64,000 bases of DNA from Paramecium pentaurelia (Eukaryota > Ciliophora > Oligohymenophorea > Peniculida > Parameciidae), in the NCBI GenBank assembly GCA_905183005.1, contig CAJJDO010000164.1, positions 1-64,000 of the forward strand, given 5' to 3'. This document shows, piece after piece, positions 13,986-26,440 of this stretch. A program made the position numbers and the translations under genes. Under the pieces are notes generated by a model that was given only the letters and a program-made list of their open reading frames with translations, was not told the DNA's origin and searched no databases. The stretch's first letter is position 1, and the number at the start of each line of letters is the position of its first letter.

Positions 13986-14265
13986 TAAAGGCAATATTAT
14001 ATGTATTAATATTTATGCTCAAATCAAATTTGGTATTTATATATCATTTATGTTTAGACTATGACTTTTTAGTTAATGCTAGTTTTGAGGTTGTTAATAA
14101 TAAATTTTAAAGATTTATGTGAATCAGAAGTAAGGTTAAAGAAAATTTTGTAAATTTTTGAAATAATATTAAAGTATTCTCGACTAAGATTAATTGAATT
14201 AAATATATATAATGTTATTTATGATTAAATAATAATAAAATCAGTCATTATAATAAAATTAATAA

Positions 14266-16398
14266 ATGTCGAAACTTAAGAGAGGATTAACAAAGGACTT
14301 TGAAAAGGAACAGGAAGAGCAGGCATAAGCAAAGGAAGAATTATTTTAAGTATAAGTGAATGATATTGTATAAAGCCTGTTGTCTAAATTTATCAAGATT
14401 ACCAATATTTATCTGAAGAATAAATTGATGTTATTGCTAAAATACTTCAGGTTATTGATTTTTTTAAGGAAAATTGTCCTGACACATAAACATTAATGGA
14501 ATTTACAAAATTATGTTGCCAAAATTTAATCTATGAATTCATACCAAAAGATTCTCCTGTTTTTCATATTGGTAGATTTTGCTTTCATATGTAGATGATG
14601 CTGGTGATAAATTCTATATTGTTCTGAGTGGGAGGGCAGGAATTTATATCAGAAGACAACCAGCATCTATCGAAGCTGATGAAGCAGCTGCTCAACCAAG
14701 AATATTAAAAATGCTTGAAAAATTGCATTTGGAATCTATTTAATAATTATAAGGAGAGGAATTGATGAAATTTTATAGTTAAGTTATTAAAAAGTAGGCT
14801 AAGCCATAAAAAGTGATTGATTCAGAATTAATATTATTTCGATCAGGAAATTTTGATAAATATTTCACAAATCAAGGAATTTGTAAATTTATGTTAGTAG
14901 CTTAAAAATAATCTGGTACTATTTTTGGTGAAATGGCATTGACTAATGATAAACCTAGAACTGCTAGTATTTTTGGTTTAACTGATTTAAAATTACTATC
15001 TTTATCAAAAGCTAATTTTAAGGTAAATAGAATAAATATATATAGTAAGTGGGAGAAAAAGGAATGAAAGCATTATAATAAAAGATAGACTATTTTTTAA
15101 AAATGTTTCCACATATGACGAAACATAAAATGTCAAAACTTATTTTGTATTTTACATCTGCCAAATTTCCAGCTAACTTTTTCATTTGGAAATAAGGAGA
15201 TGAAACTGATGGATTCTTATTATTAAAAGATGGAGAAATGTAATTATTATAAAATGTTGAATTTCCAAAACCACCTAGTTAGAATAATGTAGATTTTACA
15301 TTAATGTCTTTATTTTAAAATTCTAAATAGGAAGTTAAAGATATAAAAGAAACTATAATTTTAGCCAATTTAACAGGAGGATGTTTTGTTGGAGAAACAG
15401 AAGTTGTCTAAAAAAAAGAAAAAAGAGATTATTCTGTAAAAACATTAACTATTTCTAATTGTTATTGTCTTTCTTTAGAAGTAAAATATTATAGTAATTA
15501 TTTTGAGAATTATCATATTGTGAGGAAAACATTTCCTGAATTCTTTTAAGCTTTAAATTCTCTTCAATAAAGAAATAGTTCTCTTTTTAGAAAAAGAATT
15601 GAGGATATTGTAAAAACTAAGAGTAGTAACTTCTATCTTACAAAAAAGGAAGAAGCATTAGCAGTTGAAAGAAGATATGCAAATGAATTTGGTAAAGATG
15701 AAGCTAAACCATTTTTATCATCTCCTATCCTTCGATCTACATTTTAATCAAAACTCTCTAAATAATAGATGGTTGAATAAAATAAATCAATTATTGATTA
15801 ACATACTAAATTAGATGAATAATTTGGTGAAAAATAAGAAGAATTTAATATGCTCAAATTAGCAGGAGATAATTTTTAAAAATGTCTTTTGATAAGAGTT
15901 GAAAAGTAATTTGAATAATTTTAGCCAGCAAAACCAAAGTAAATTATATTTTTTAATACATCTAGAGCAAAAACTCCACATTTTAGTAAATAGAATAGCA
16001 CTGTCAAAGATATCCTATAATCGGTTCGTCGAAGATAATTTCCTTCTTTTGCTACAAATAGAGATTAATTATCTTATAGGTAGTCAAATGAAGAAGATTC
16101 TTAACAATTGCCTTAAATAAAAGTAGCTAAATAGCATATAAGAGTTGTGAATCCAAATATTTCATCTAAAGTAGATATCATAAAATCAAATTATTAATCA
16201 TTTATGAAATCTAAATCTATGAGTTCTAGATTAGATAGATTATCAGAAAATTAAATGTAAGGATTTATGTTGACAGATTCTATTAATACTTATCATCCTT
16301 TACATAGTTTTTAGAATAAAGATGATTAAACTAAGCATAAGAAAAGAATTAAAACATAATCTAAAGTTGAATCTGATTATTAAAAATCAATATTATGA
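14266..16398 (+). CDS. Protein with two cyclic-nucleotide-binding domains
   Basis: The model runs from ATG 14266 to TGA 16396-16398 with three introns (14350-14375, 14572-14594 and 15023-15045; 26, 23 and 23 nt), giving 686 residues. Two CNBD-like folds are visible. The first includes DDAGDKFYIVLSGRAGIYI, an acidic insertion, and then the phosphate-binding-cassette pattern FGEMAL..DKPRTASIFG, which retains the Gly-Glu and Arg that normally contact the cyclic phosphate. The second includes QGDETDGFLLLKDGEMQLL and a more diverged cassette around GGCFVGETEVV. The C-terminal 250 residues are polar, Ser/Lys/Gln-rich and have no recognised domain. No kinase, channel or transporter segment is present, so it is probably a soluble cyclic-nucleotide sensor or scaffold. 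It is not a standard PKA regulatory subunit: I see no dimerisation/docking motif or inhibitor site. The 3' flank is short and AT-rich. Confidence 0.88.
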
Positions 16399-16879
16399 TA
16401 TATAATTAAATTTAAAGTAATAACAATTCTATACATATTTAGTTTTTGTATGTATAATTTTAGATAGATTTGATTCTTCTAATGAATGCTCTTAATTGAG
16501 AGATCCATTAATTTAGAAAGTAATAAGTTAATTTACTTATCATGATGAATATGATTAAATTATAAAATGTATATATAAAATCCATATTAGATTGTCTATC
16601 ATATATAAATATTATTTAAACATTAAATTTTGTATCATTTATAAGTAATTATATGATATGTCCACAACTTTTAATAAATATTAATATATATTATTTAATT
16701 GTAATCTAAAAATAGAATTAAAAATTTGAATTATATATGAAGCTATTAATTAAAGTATAATCTTAAGTTAATAATCAACTGAATAATAATCAATAATCAG
16801 TTCTATAAATATTTGGATATAAATATCAGAATTGTGACATTTTAAATATAATCATTAAAATAAATCAATAAAGTATATA
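16399..16879. other. AT-rich intergenic spacer
   Basis: This 480-bp stretch between two plus-strand genes has frequent stops in all frames under the ciliate code. I see no RNA gene or repeat in it. Confidence 0.5.
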
Positions 16880-17098
16880 ATGGGAATAATTAAAATGAAT
16901 TTTGCTATTGGTTTTGTTGCTTTATGCTTTTAAGGATTGGTCTTGTATCCTTGGCATGAAACCATCTCTGAATAAGTGGCCAAATTAGAGAACAATATTG
17001 TAAGATTGGAATAGATGGAAGCGTAATTAAAGACTCATATGGAGAGAAATTAGGAGTTGATTAAGCAAAGAATAATTGAGAATGGAAAAAAAATATGA
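16880..17098 (+). CDS. Micro-protein with hydrophobic N-terminus and coiled coil (paralogue 1)
   Basis: A 72-residue ORF runs from ATG 16880 to TGA 17096-17098, with no intron. After a short lead the hydrophobic segment NFAIGFVALCFQGLVLYPWH is followed by an amphipathic, charged helix rich in Glu, Gln and Leu. A second ORF 270 bp downstream has the same layout and the same YPWH signature, which makes both very likely real genes despite their size. The layout of one membrane helix plus a short coiled coil resembles small mitochondrial inner-membrane assembly factors and accessory subunits, but I do not recognise the family. Localisation and function are therefore open. Confidence 0.72.
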
Positions 17099-17369
17099 TG
17101 TAATTTTTATACATTTAAGTTTTTTGTAAATATTCTATAAATAATGTTATCCTAAAAATAGTAGCAAATATATAAATAATCTTAAAAGACAATTTTATGA
17201 ATTCTATTACTTACTAAATGATCAAGAAGAAGATTTGTTTATCATCTTGATCTAAAAATAGAACTAAACTAAGGATTTCTAGAAATTAATAGAAAATATC
17301 TTCCTTCAAAGCATAAAATTAGATTGAAGAGAAATTAATTATTAAATTTAACTAAACTTAGTAAAACTC

Positions 17370-17561
17370 ATGGTTCTTCCTAAAGTGAATATGTTTGTTG
17401 GAATCTGTGCATTAAGCTTTTAGGGTTTTGTGCTTTACCCTTGGCATAATGTGATTTACGAATAAGTTGGAAAATTGGATAAAAATATTAGAATACTAGA
17501 AATAATGCAGCAATAACTTGTTAAGGAAGCTGAGCAACTAAAAAAATTGAACCCAGTTTGA
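17370..17561 (+). CDS. Micro-protein with hydrophobic N-terminus and coiled coil (paralogue 2)
   Basis: A 63-residue ORF runs from ATG 17370 to TGA 17559-17561, with no intron. The segment NMFVGICALSFQGFVLYPWH aligns residue for residue with the upstream paralogue, and is followed by a short Glu/Gln/Lys helix. Identity is concentrated in the membrane segment and the YPWH turn, which suggests that part is functionally constrained. The 270-bp spacer between the pair holds an imperfect inverted repeat (gatcaaga near 17220 and its complement near 17250) but no gene. Function is unknown. Confidence 0.72.
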
Positions 17562-17934
17562 TACATATTCATGTATTTCTTTTAATATCATAACATGCTT
17601 ATTGTATAATTTGTTTTCATTTTTGAATCTATTTTTAGATGTTATATAATTCAAATTATTTTGGTTGTTAAAATCAAATTTTAATAAATCCATTCTGTAA
17701 CAGCCATTATGCTTGAAGTATAATAACACTAAGAAGTGAGAAATAAATAAGATTTGAAGCATGAATTCAATCTTGATCACTTATAATAGATTAATAAATT
17801 AAGAGTGCTCAATTTTAATAAAAATATAATTCTAACATTAAGAAAAAATAATTTAATACATCTAAAATTAGATCTAATTTATTTGAGAAGATAGGATGAG
17901 AGACTTAACATTTTATTGAATTAGATAGAAATAA
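17562..17934. other. AT-rich intergenic spacer
   Basis: There is no supported gene in these 373 bases. A minus-strand ORF across 17780-17538 overlaps the end of the preceding gene and has low-complexity hydrophobic content, so I treat it as chance. The next coding frame opens at 17935. Confidence 0.45.
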
Positions 17935-20127
17935 ATGTTAAAGAATAGTTTAAGACAACAGAGATATTTTTCATAGAATCCAAAAATAATAATGAGTCGA
18001 TCTAATTAATTTCTGATTAATAAGTTCTAGCAAATTGTAAAATAATATTGTTATTAAAATCTAGTGACATTAATTATACTCACCTAGATTAAAGTAGAAG
18101 CATTTGATTTATAATTTGTAAAGAATTATCAAGATTGTAAGCTTATAATCGGATTAGTATTGAAAGAGTCTGAAGATTGTAATTAACCATTTTCCATTCA
18201 ATAAAATATAATACAATCATCATTTTATCCAAGCAATATTATTGTCTTAACTTTATTATAATACTATTTATATCCTAATATTAATATATAATCTAAATTA
18301 TTTGAGTATTTAGGAAGACATCATATATTCTTCATTAACAAAATCTTTGAGTAAATAGAATTTCAAATAATTGATATTTTGAAGGTGTATTATAAATTAT
18401 ATGATTACAAATTTTCATCTAGAGATAGAGAAATTAGTAATAGAAAGATATTGATTGTAAATTAGATTCAAAATTTATTTCAAAGTATGGGAATCTTGAA
18501 TTAGATAATTAACAGGGGGAGGGGATTAGCTATTTAAGTTCAAATTTAGATTCAAATGACATAAAAATTTATTCAAGGATTTAAAAAAAAGAAATTTTAG
18601 TATAAATCTATGACGAAAATTATATTAGATCGCTATTAAGAAATAAGTAATAGAATTATTTATTTGAGCTTAAATGTTAACCAATCTATAACATTTGTGT
18701 AATTATGATTAGAGCTTAAAGATAAATTGTTTTGACAGGATATATAGGAAGCGGAAAAACATCTATTTTTAATTTAATTTGTAAAACAAAATAGCCTGCC
18801 TTATTTGGAGGGTGTAATTCATAAACAAGGTAATTAAAAATTAAAAAAAAGACAACCATTCTTAAAAGAAGCTGCTTATGGAAGTGGATTTCGAGTTTTA
18901 GATACTCCTGGCTATGGATTAATATCAGAGAAATTAATTCATGCTGTTGGTGTTTTAAATGCCCTCTCAGAAGGACCTGTTAACTAAATATTTTTAGTAG
19001 TTAAATGGGAAAGAATAGAGTTGATGTAAGTTTATTTGAAATACATGGTTGTAAAATTTCTAAGATTTAAACATCTTATAACTGTTGCTGTTACACATTG
19101 GGATATGGCAGATAAGGAAACCATAAAATAAAATGAGGAATAAGTAAGAAAGATGATTGCTTCATATAAATTAAATTCTGTTATTTTTTTATCTAAATTA
19201 GATTCAGGTGAAAATGTTTGTGCTTAAATTGATACAATTTTAGATAAAAGTTAAGCTGAAAAAATTGAATTAACTGAAGCAGAGTTTTATTCTAATTTTG
19301 ATTTAATTGAATTGAAAAATGATATAGAGTTTGAATTGTAAGATTAAACGGAAGAAGTAAATAGAAATTTTAGAAAAATAGCAAAAGCTATAAGATAATT
19401 TATTAAAGAGTTTGATGATAACAATCCTTCAATGCATGAAATAATGCATTATCTTGCTTTGGAGACAAAAAAAATAGCAGAAGGCTTAATCTCAGATTTT
19501 GAAATTAAAAACAATGATAAATTTTCTGAGTTATTTGAGTATCATTCAAATCCTAGTCTTGCTTATTTAATTCATTTTGAATTAAAGAAAGCATTAATGA
19601 TAGATATTGATGAAATTGTAAAGCTTACTCAATACAAAATGAAAAATAATTAAGAACATTTTTTTAATTTTATCAAGGCCTGTCCTTTTTGTGGACTTAT
19701 TTGGTTAAAAGTATATGGATCTTGTACGACGACAACTTGTGGAAATTTTCCTACTACTGATGATTCGAAATTTTCAAAGTATAAATTGACTTAAAAGTAC
19801 ACATTTAACATTACAGAAAAAGGAGTAACCTACACATTAAACTAAGAAAATCTTTTATAATCAAATCCTACTACTTCAAAAACATATGTTGATCCCTCTT
19901 TGAAAGAAAAATAGAAAAAGCTAGGATGTGGTAAACCGATTATTTGGAAGGAAATTCCTGCTCTTTCACCACAATAATTAAAAGAACTGATTGACCCAGG
20001 ATTAATGGATTATTTTGCTAATGAAGTTCCAAATGAAGAACTTAAGAAAATTTTGATGAAAGCTTAAAAGTCTATTAAAGATAAGGTTGATTAAATTAAG
20101 ATAGAGAATACAGTAGTTAAATTATGA
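17935..20127 (+). CDS. AIG1/IMAP-like GTPase with long N-terminal extension (or two abutting genes)
   Basis: The GTPase part has the P-loop GYIGSGKTS, a switch-II motif DTPGYG and a likely G4 segment THWD, resembling AIG1/IMAP (septin-related) GTPases. A Cys-containing C-terminal region (CPFCG, then CGNF) follows a charged helical stretch. A 22-nt intron (18830-18851) is required to reach DTPGYG in frame. Upstream, a 257-codon frame from ATG 17935 ends in TGA at 18706-18708, overlapping an ATG at 18705 that could start the GTPase alone (466 residues). Removing a candidate 23-nt intron at 18699-18721 joins both frames into 715 residues, giving SITFVQIVLTGYIGSGKTS. I prefer the fused model because there is no room for a promoter, but it is not proven. 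The N-terminal extension is Ile/Gln-rich and unrecognised. The stop is at 20125-20127. Confidence 0.7.
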
Positions 20128-20942
20128 ATTCGATGATCCATTTAATAGATTTTATTAAATATTAGATTATTTTATCTTAATTATTAAATTTGACAATAAT
20201 CATTCATTAGATATAAGAAACTTTTTATAGTCATAATAATTTCTCATTATATTTATTTGTTAGTTACACGATACTCGAATAGATCTACAACGATACATAG
20301 AAGAAACATTTAATAAAAAAATCTTATTGAATATTATTTATATTATAAAAATAGCTTATTTTTATCCTTATCAAAATATTATTTTGAAATAATGTAAAAT
20401 TAAATCTAAAAAATAAATTAATTTGATAGCATTAGGAATACAATAGTACATATAACTATCAAATCTGAGTTGATGAAAAATCTTAGAATCAAGTTTCTAA
20501 ATAAGTTATCATTTACCCTTTTAAAGAAAATTCAATGATACATTAACTTGTATTTATAGTTTTGAATAATTAAAAATTGGCTCCATCTCAATATTATAGT
20601 AACATTGATTGGAACAGTAAAGATAATCATCAATTGCAAGAATTTCATAGTAACATAAATCAATGAACTATAGAAAATATAGCGCATATCATCCAAATCT
20701 ATATTGTTCCATAAATTATACAATAGACTTTAAGATCTAATTACTTCTTATTCTAGAGCCAAATACTTAATGATCAAAAGCATAAATTTAAAAAATGAAG
20801 AAGCTCTTTTAGTAGTTAAGAAAAAATTTCAAGAATTATTTCATAGATATCAATGATTAAATTACTCATAAATATTTGAAAAGTAATTAAGTATTGAAAC
20901 ATTTATTTTTAAACATAAACATAACTATTTTACAATTTATTG
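20128..20942. other. Intergenic region between convergent genes
   Basis: The upstream GTPase stop and the downstream minus-strand coiled-coil gene stop face each other across 815 bp. The sequence is AT-rich with TGA codons in all frames. A 63-codon minus-strand ORF (20723-20532) has no supporting feature. I see no RNA gene. Confidence 0.45.
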
Positions 20943-23389
20943 TCAATTTCTTTTATATGATTTAATGTCATACAGATTATCAATTAATCTTTGTGCTTCT
21001 TCATACATAGATTATTTAATAGGAGTTGTTTCTCCAATATTCCTTTTTGGAGAAGGCTAATAAATACTTGGTAATTTTTTAGATTTTAATCTTTCTGATT
21101 TTATACCTTATCCAAAAATATTAAACATTTATTTATAATTCTCAAGTTCATTATTAAAATATTTTATAATTTCAGTTGCTTTAGTTAATTAATACTATAA
21201 ATTCTCACTATGAGAAATCTAATTTTCTAAATGCTTTTACAATTCAACCTTTTTCTTAATAACTTCTTTTGGTTTTTCTAGTTATTTTAATAAAGTTTAG
21301 TTTTCTTATGAACTTCTTTAAATTTATTATTTCATTTATTTTACATTATCTCTCATCCTTTCTTACATTTGCTAAGCTTTTTCTTATAAATCAGTTATAT
21401 TATTAGCTTATAATTGATTTTATTATTGAAGAGCAGAAATTTGTTCCTTTAGAATAGAGACTTCATCCTTCTATTAAACTTAAAATTCATCCTAGTCACT
21501 TTGTAATATTTAAAGACTAAATTAATGCTAATTTCTAGAACTATTATCTAACATATTGAAGGCAATTTGATTTTTTTTATTAGGTGAAAAATAGTAACTA
21601 TTTGACCTTTCTTATGGATGGGTATTAACTGTTTTTTAATTTTCATTTATTATAAATTACTCTAATAAATAATCTTCAGTTTAGCAAAAAATATCCTATG
21701 TTTGAATTTCCTGATTAATCTCTTATTCTTAAATTTGATTATTAGAAAAGTTAATTTATAATTTACTTCTTCTTCTAAGATTTGAATGATGAGTTGCAAA
21801 GGCTTAAGTAAAGTTAGCACTAGCAAATTTAGAATGAGGTGTTTCTTCACTTTATTTTGGAGATGGTCCAGTTATTTATTCCTTTGTATTTAATCCACTA
21901 TTAGTACTAATATGATAATAATATTAATCTTCTCTATTTTTTGATCTTTAATTTCTTTTCTTTCTGAGTTTTTTGATTAAATTAGTTTATTTTTTTAATT
22001 CTTATATTTCATCTAAATCTAAGTTAGGAACTTATTCTTAATTTTATTTAAAATTAGAAATAGGGGAGATTTGAGTAGTTTATTAATCAGCATTTTTTAA
22101 ATTTAGTTTGAATGTATTAGGAGAGAAGGAACTAACATCTTTAGGCCACAAAGAAGGTGATGTTTATTATTACTGATGCTCAATTTCTTATGAAAATTAT
22201 GTCTAAGTTGAAAAATGATTTGTAGGATTGGTTAAATAAAAGTTTTCTAAGGATTGTTAAATTTATTATTCCGACTATAATTATTCTTCATTAAGTACAA
22301 TATTATTGTTTTTCTTCAAATTAGCTATTATTGCTTTAGTTTAATGAAGATATAAAGATTGTTATTACATATCAGCTCTTAATTATTGAGTTTATTATTA
22401 TTACTATTATAATTGAATTTATTGATTTTTTATTAAGATTAATTATTGCTCATTTTTTTAAATTTCTTATTCGTATTTATTTCTTACTTATTCTAATTCT
22501 TTATTGGCTCTAATAGATGCTTTATTTGCTTCTGAAATTCTGAATTCACTATCTTTAATCAATTTGTCCATACGTTTTTCATATGTATTTCTTAATTCCC
22601 CTAAAGCAAATTCATATTGATCTTATTTAATGGCCACTTAAGTATTATGTTCTTCTTATTATTATTGTAACATTTAAGTATATTTAAATTTCATTTATTC
22701 TTATTTCTCTATTTCTTCATTAATTTGATTTGTAAGTTCTTCCAATTTCTCATTATAAGAATCCACTAATTCAAAATGTGAGTTTTAATTCTTCTTAATT
22801 TTTTTGTTCTCATCCTCTATCAATTAATTTAATTAAAATATTCTTTAATCTTTTTATCTTATTAACTCATCCTAATGAGAAATAATATTTTATTGTTCTA
22901 TTGATTACTTTGAGACCTCCATTTTGATTTGTTCATAATTAGAATTACGTTCCTCATTTAAAAATAGTAACTGGTTAGCTTATTGTGTCAATATTTATGA
23001 TTCTATATTATGTATTAGAGTTTGAAATACATTTACTTAATGTTTCTTACATGGATTTCATATCTTCCTACAAAATAGAAATCAACGTTGGAAAATCTGC
23101 TATTCTCTTCACTAGTTCTCTACTCTCTGTTTCCCTAATAATTTGTGATAAATTCTCTCTTTATTACTAAATTACTATATTAATAGGATAATACTTCTAA
23201 ATAAGTTTATGTTGCAAGTATAGTATTTTTAAGTTCATCATTTTCATTTCTCAATGGTTGTAATTATTAGATTACATGTATGATATTCTCTTCAACCTTT
23301 TGATTGAACAACATACTTGGTTAAGTGAGAAGACTTTTAACATCATTAGATGTTTTATCTCTTTTTTTATTGTGTCTCTCATTATTCAT
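20943..23389 (-). CDS. Large coiled-coil protein
   Basis: The model runs from ATG 23389 to TGA 20943-20945 with two 28-nt introns (23167-23194 and 23003-23030), giving 796 residues. The composition is almost entirely Glu/Gln/Lys/Asn/Leu with long heptad-like stretches, for example RQKDQRIFQLNQLI and QEKAQQMQERMRDN. The C-terminal 120 residues are Ser/Thr/Pro-containing and less helical. This is typical of cytoskeletal, basal-body or trichocyst-associated structural proteins in ciliates, but nothing assigns it to a named family. The same frame stays open without a Met for about 40 codons upstream of the chosen start (to about 23520), so an additional 5' exon is possible. It ends close to, and convergent with, the upstream GTPase gene. 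Confidence 0.78.
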
Positions 23390-23539
23390 TATTTATGTTT
23401 ACTAAAATTTATACAAATTTTCTTCAATACCTCTACTTACTATTTCATTGATAGATAGATCTTCTTTTGTTAAATCCTCTCTCTTTAATAAATTGTAAAC
23501 AGGAGAGAATGTAGCAAATCACCTCAAATCAAAAGAACA

Positions 23540-24729
23540 TAAAAAGAGATAGAAAAGAATCAGAAAAAATCAATCATATTATATTAGGCTATATCTGAAA
23601 TCATTTCACTTCCTATTTGATTTGTTGATACTGAAGGAATTGAGAATGTAGCTTTAAAGAAGTTTCTAAATCCATCATAATAGAAAATGTTAATGCAGAC
23701 AATCAATGCAATTAAATATTCTGATATAGCTTTATTTGTTGTTGATGCTAAGGCTATGACTACAAAAATACTCTAATTAATAAATCCTGATCCTAAATTA
23801 GTTAATGAATTAAAGGATTAGAAATCAAACCTAATCTTAAAAAAGTGATGCCATTTTTGAAACTGACATTGATTCATAACTTAAACAATTGGGGCTTAGA
23901 AATTCAAAATATGTCTCGGCAGTTAATGGAATAGGATTCTAAGATTTTCTTACTAAAATCTCTGAAAATATTCCTCAATCTGTTAATGAAGAATATTAAG
24001 AAACAAAAAAGGAAGTTCTAAAATTATAATCAATTGTATTCTATATGAAAATTTGGGTATTTTTCCATTATCATTAATTATACCTAACGAAGAGAATTTT
24101 TTTGTTTATTGAATTAAATATCAGAACTTTTTAATCTTAAAAATTTGTACTTTCATCTAATCTTTTTCATAAAATTTATTGTGCAAATACTACAAGATCT
24201 ACCTTGAGATTTTCTAATGTTATTGTTCTATTAATTGATTTATTAGGACCATTTAGGGAAGTAAATTTAGAAATTGTTTAGGAAATTGTAAAATAAGATA
24301 GAGGTTTAATCATAGTTTTACATAATGGAATATAGTTGATAATGATCATAAAGAAAAAATAGTTAAAAATTTGCAGAATAGGAGAAGTATCTTGGGGAAG
24401 TACCTAATGGTAAATTAATCACTATTACTGCTGAAGAAAGATTAACATGTATCTTTTGATGGATTAAGTTATTTAAGTTTAGAATAGATGGAATACTAGA
24501 GTATTCTATTATTTAAACAATGTTTATAGATCTCTACTAGTTTTTTAAATGATTGGTTAAATAAATTAAAAAAGAGATAAGTTAAAGATTAGATTCATAG
24601 AGACACTTTCTTTCGCATAATTTATCAATTAAGATTAGCAGATTTATTATTAAAAAGTAGGAGAATTGCTAGATCGGTAAAATAGAAGTTAGATAAATTA
24701 AAATAGAAATATCAAATGAATAAATTATG
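23540..24729 (+). pseudogene. Decayed EngA/Der-type double GTPase pseudogene
   Basis: Frames broken by TGA and shifts follow the order of a bacterial-type Der (EngA) GTPase, a ribosome-assembly factor that would be organellar in a ciliate. The first G domain includes FVDTEGIENVALKKF and NAIKYSDIALFVVDAKAM, then the G4/G5 end KYVSAVNGIGFQDFLTKI. The second G domain survives as TTRSTLRF..VIVLLIDLLG and GLIIVLHNG, with its P-loop unreadable. The C-terminal KH-like part retains ISTSFLNDWLNKLKKR, equivalent to the WN.R.STG.LN.WL motif. At least three disablements are visible: TGA near 23614 before the first VDTEG motif, a frame change near 23848, and an unreadable stretch near 24030-24130. It lies head to head with the coiled-coil gene. 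Confidence 0.75.
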
Positions 24730-24956
24730 ATTTAATTGTTTAATAGTCATTTAGTTAATATTTTTAAATTCTTTAAACCATGAATTTATTAGAATCTGAT
24801 CTTAAATGAATAATAATTGAATTACTTTAATATAGTTAATTATTTATATGAACAATAATTAAATTTTTTATCGAGTTAGTATATGAGTTAAATATATGTT
24901 ATATAAAATTCATCTATAATGCAACTATTTTTTTAATAAATAACAATATAGAAATT

Positions 24957-26440
24957 TCATTAATTTATTTCATCCTTAATTAAATTAAAAGAACCAATAA
25001 AATTGGTAAGTTTTTCAAGTGGATTAATTTGTTCTTGGGATGATTTATCAAATTATAGATTAGTCTGCATAATTAATGTGCAATTTTTTGGTCTTATTAC
25101 AAGTGTTTAACTTTATTCTCTAGTTGTTAATGCTTTATCTCTGGTAATTGATTACATGAAAGGATTTTTAGAAAAGGTTGGCATTGCAGATTTTTTAAGT
25201 CTTTAATAATTTGAATTAATTATTTACATAGCCATATTAATTTATTTTGGATAATCTATTTCGTTTTCAATTTGATCATCAGATGGTACAAAGAATTTAT
25301 GTTTAAGTAATTCAGTTGCTTTCCATCTATGATTTGGATTTTTAGCTAACATTTTGGATATTAAATCTCTTTCAATATCATCTAATTAATCTTATGTAAA
25401 TCTTTAAAAATTAATTTCACATCTTCTATTTAATTCTAATTATTCTCTTCTATCTTTTTTTTCAAATAATGGTTCTCCAACTAATCTAAATTTGCATAAT
25501 TTAATACAAAACATAAAGTATAACACCAGCACTGAAAATATCACAAACAGTAGTATATCTAGCAAATTCTGAATCTTATTCTAATATCTCTGGAGCTACA
25601 AAACCTGGAGTACCACATTTAGGATAAGTGTATGGATGTTAATCACAAGATTAAGCCAATCCAAAGTCTGCAATTTTGAGAGATTCTAAATCTTTTGACA
25701 TAAATAATATATTTTCTGGTTTTAAATCTCTATGCATTATATTAAATGAATGAATGAATTTTAGTCCTTCTAATAATTATCTCATTATTATTCTAATATC
25801 ATTTCTACTAAATAAAGTAGATCTCTTTTTCATTAAAGACAATAGAGATCCACCTTTGGCTAACTCCATAACTAAATAATAATTCTAATTTCCAATATAT
25901 AATTCATTTAATTAAAGAATATTCTTGTGTTTATGTTCAGACAGAATACGCATAGTTTCAATCTCTTACATTAATTAACGATATCCATTTTTTTTTTCAT
26001 TTATTTTTTATTAATCTATGCATTTAGCCGCATATTATTGATTATTATACAAATTAGTTAATTCAAGTACAGTAGCATAGGAACCCTTGCCTAAAACGGA
26101 TTCAGCTTAATATTCATCTTGTATTTTCATTTGAAATGCATACAAAGCAAATTTTTATTTTATTTCTCTTAGTTATTCATTGCTTCCAAAATATTCATAT
26201 GAATGACTTCCAACTTAAAAGGTTATTGATTTTAGCATATTTTTTGAATATTGCCACTAAATACGAGTATCTGTATTTATTGCGAATTATCTCTCAGGAA
26301 TTTGTACCTTTGGAGACTGTTTTCATATAATAATATCCATACTTTTCCAATACAAATGTGATTCTTAAATAAGTAGATATACCTTGGACTCTTACCAATA
26401 AATTTTTTCTTAGTTAAAATACATTAGTATATGCACTCAT
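24957..26440 (-). CDS. Serine/threonine protein kinase with PH-like N-terminus broken by UGA
   Basis: The kinase domain starts at Met 26130 and has all hallmarks: glycine loop LGKGSYATV, lysine AAKCID, catalytic loop HRDLKPEN, DFG in KIADFGLA and APE in GFVAPEIL. A 22-nt intron lies at 25486-25507. From Met 26130 the product is 383 residues. The same frame continues upstream with coding-like sequence (ending KFALYAFQMKIQDEY) resembling the PH-like domain that precedes many Paramecium kinases. A start at 26440 joins it through a 19-nt intron at 26364-26382. That longer frame contains one TGA at 26323-26325. Either translation starts at 26130, or the gene has lost its PH-like domain through a nonsense change, or the base is an error. 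Similarity is to the CAMK-like group; substrates are unknown. The C-terminal 70 residues are polar. The stop is at 24957-24959. Confidence 0.85.

Noticed and set aside
17220..17255. Inverted repeat gatcaaga.../...tcttgatc
   Set aside because: Only about 8 bp pair perfectly; in DNA this AT-rich that is not notable.
26136..26330. Plus-strand 64-residue hydrophobic ORF
   Set aside because: It is the complement of the PH-like N-terminal coding region of the minus-strand kinase gene.
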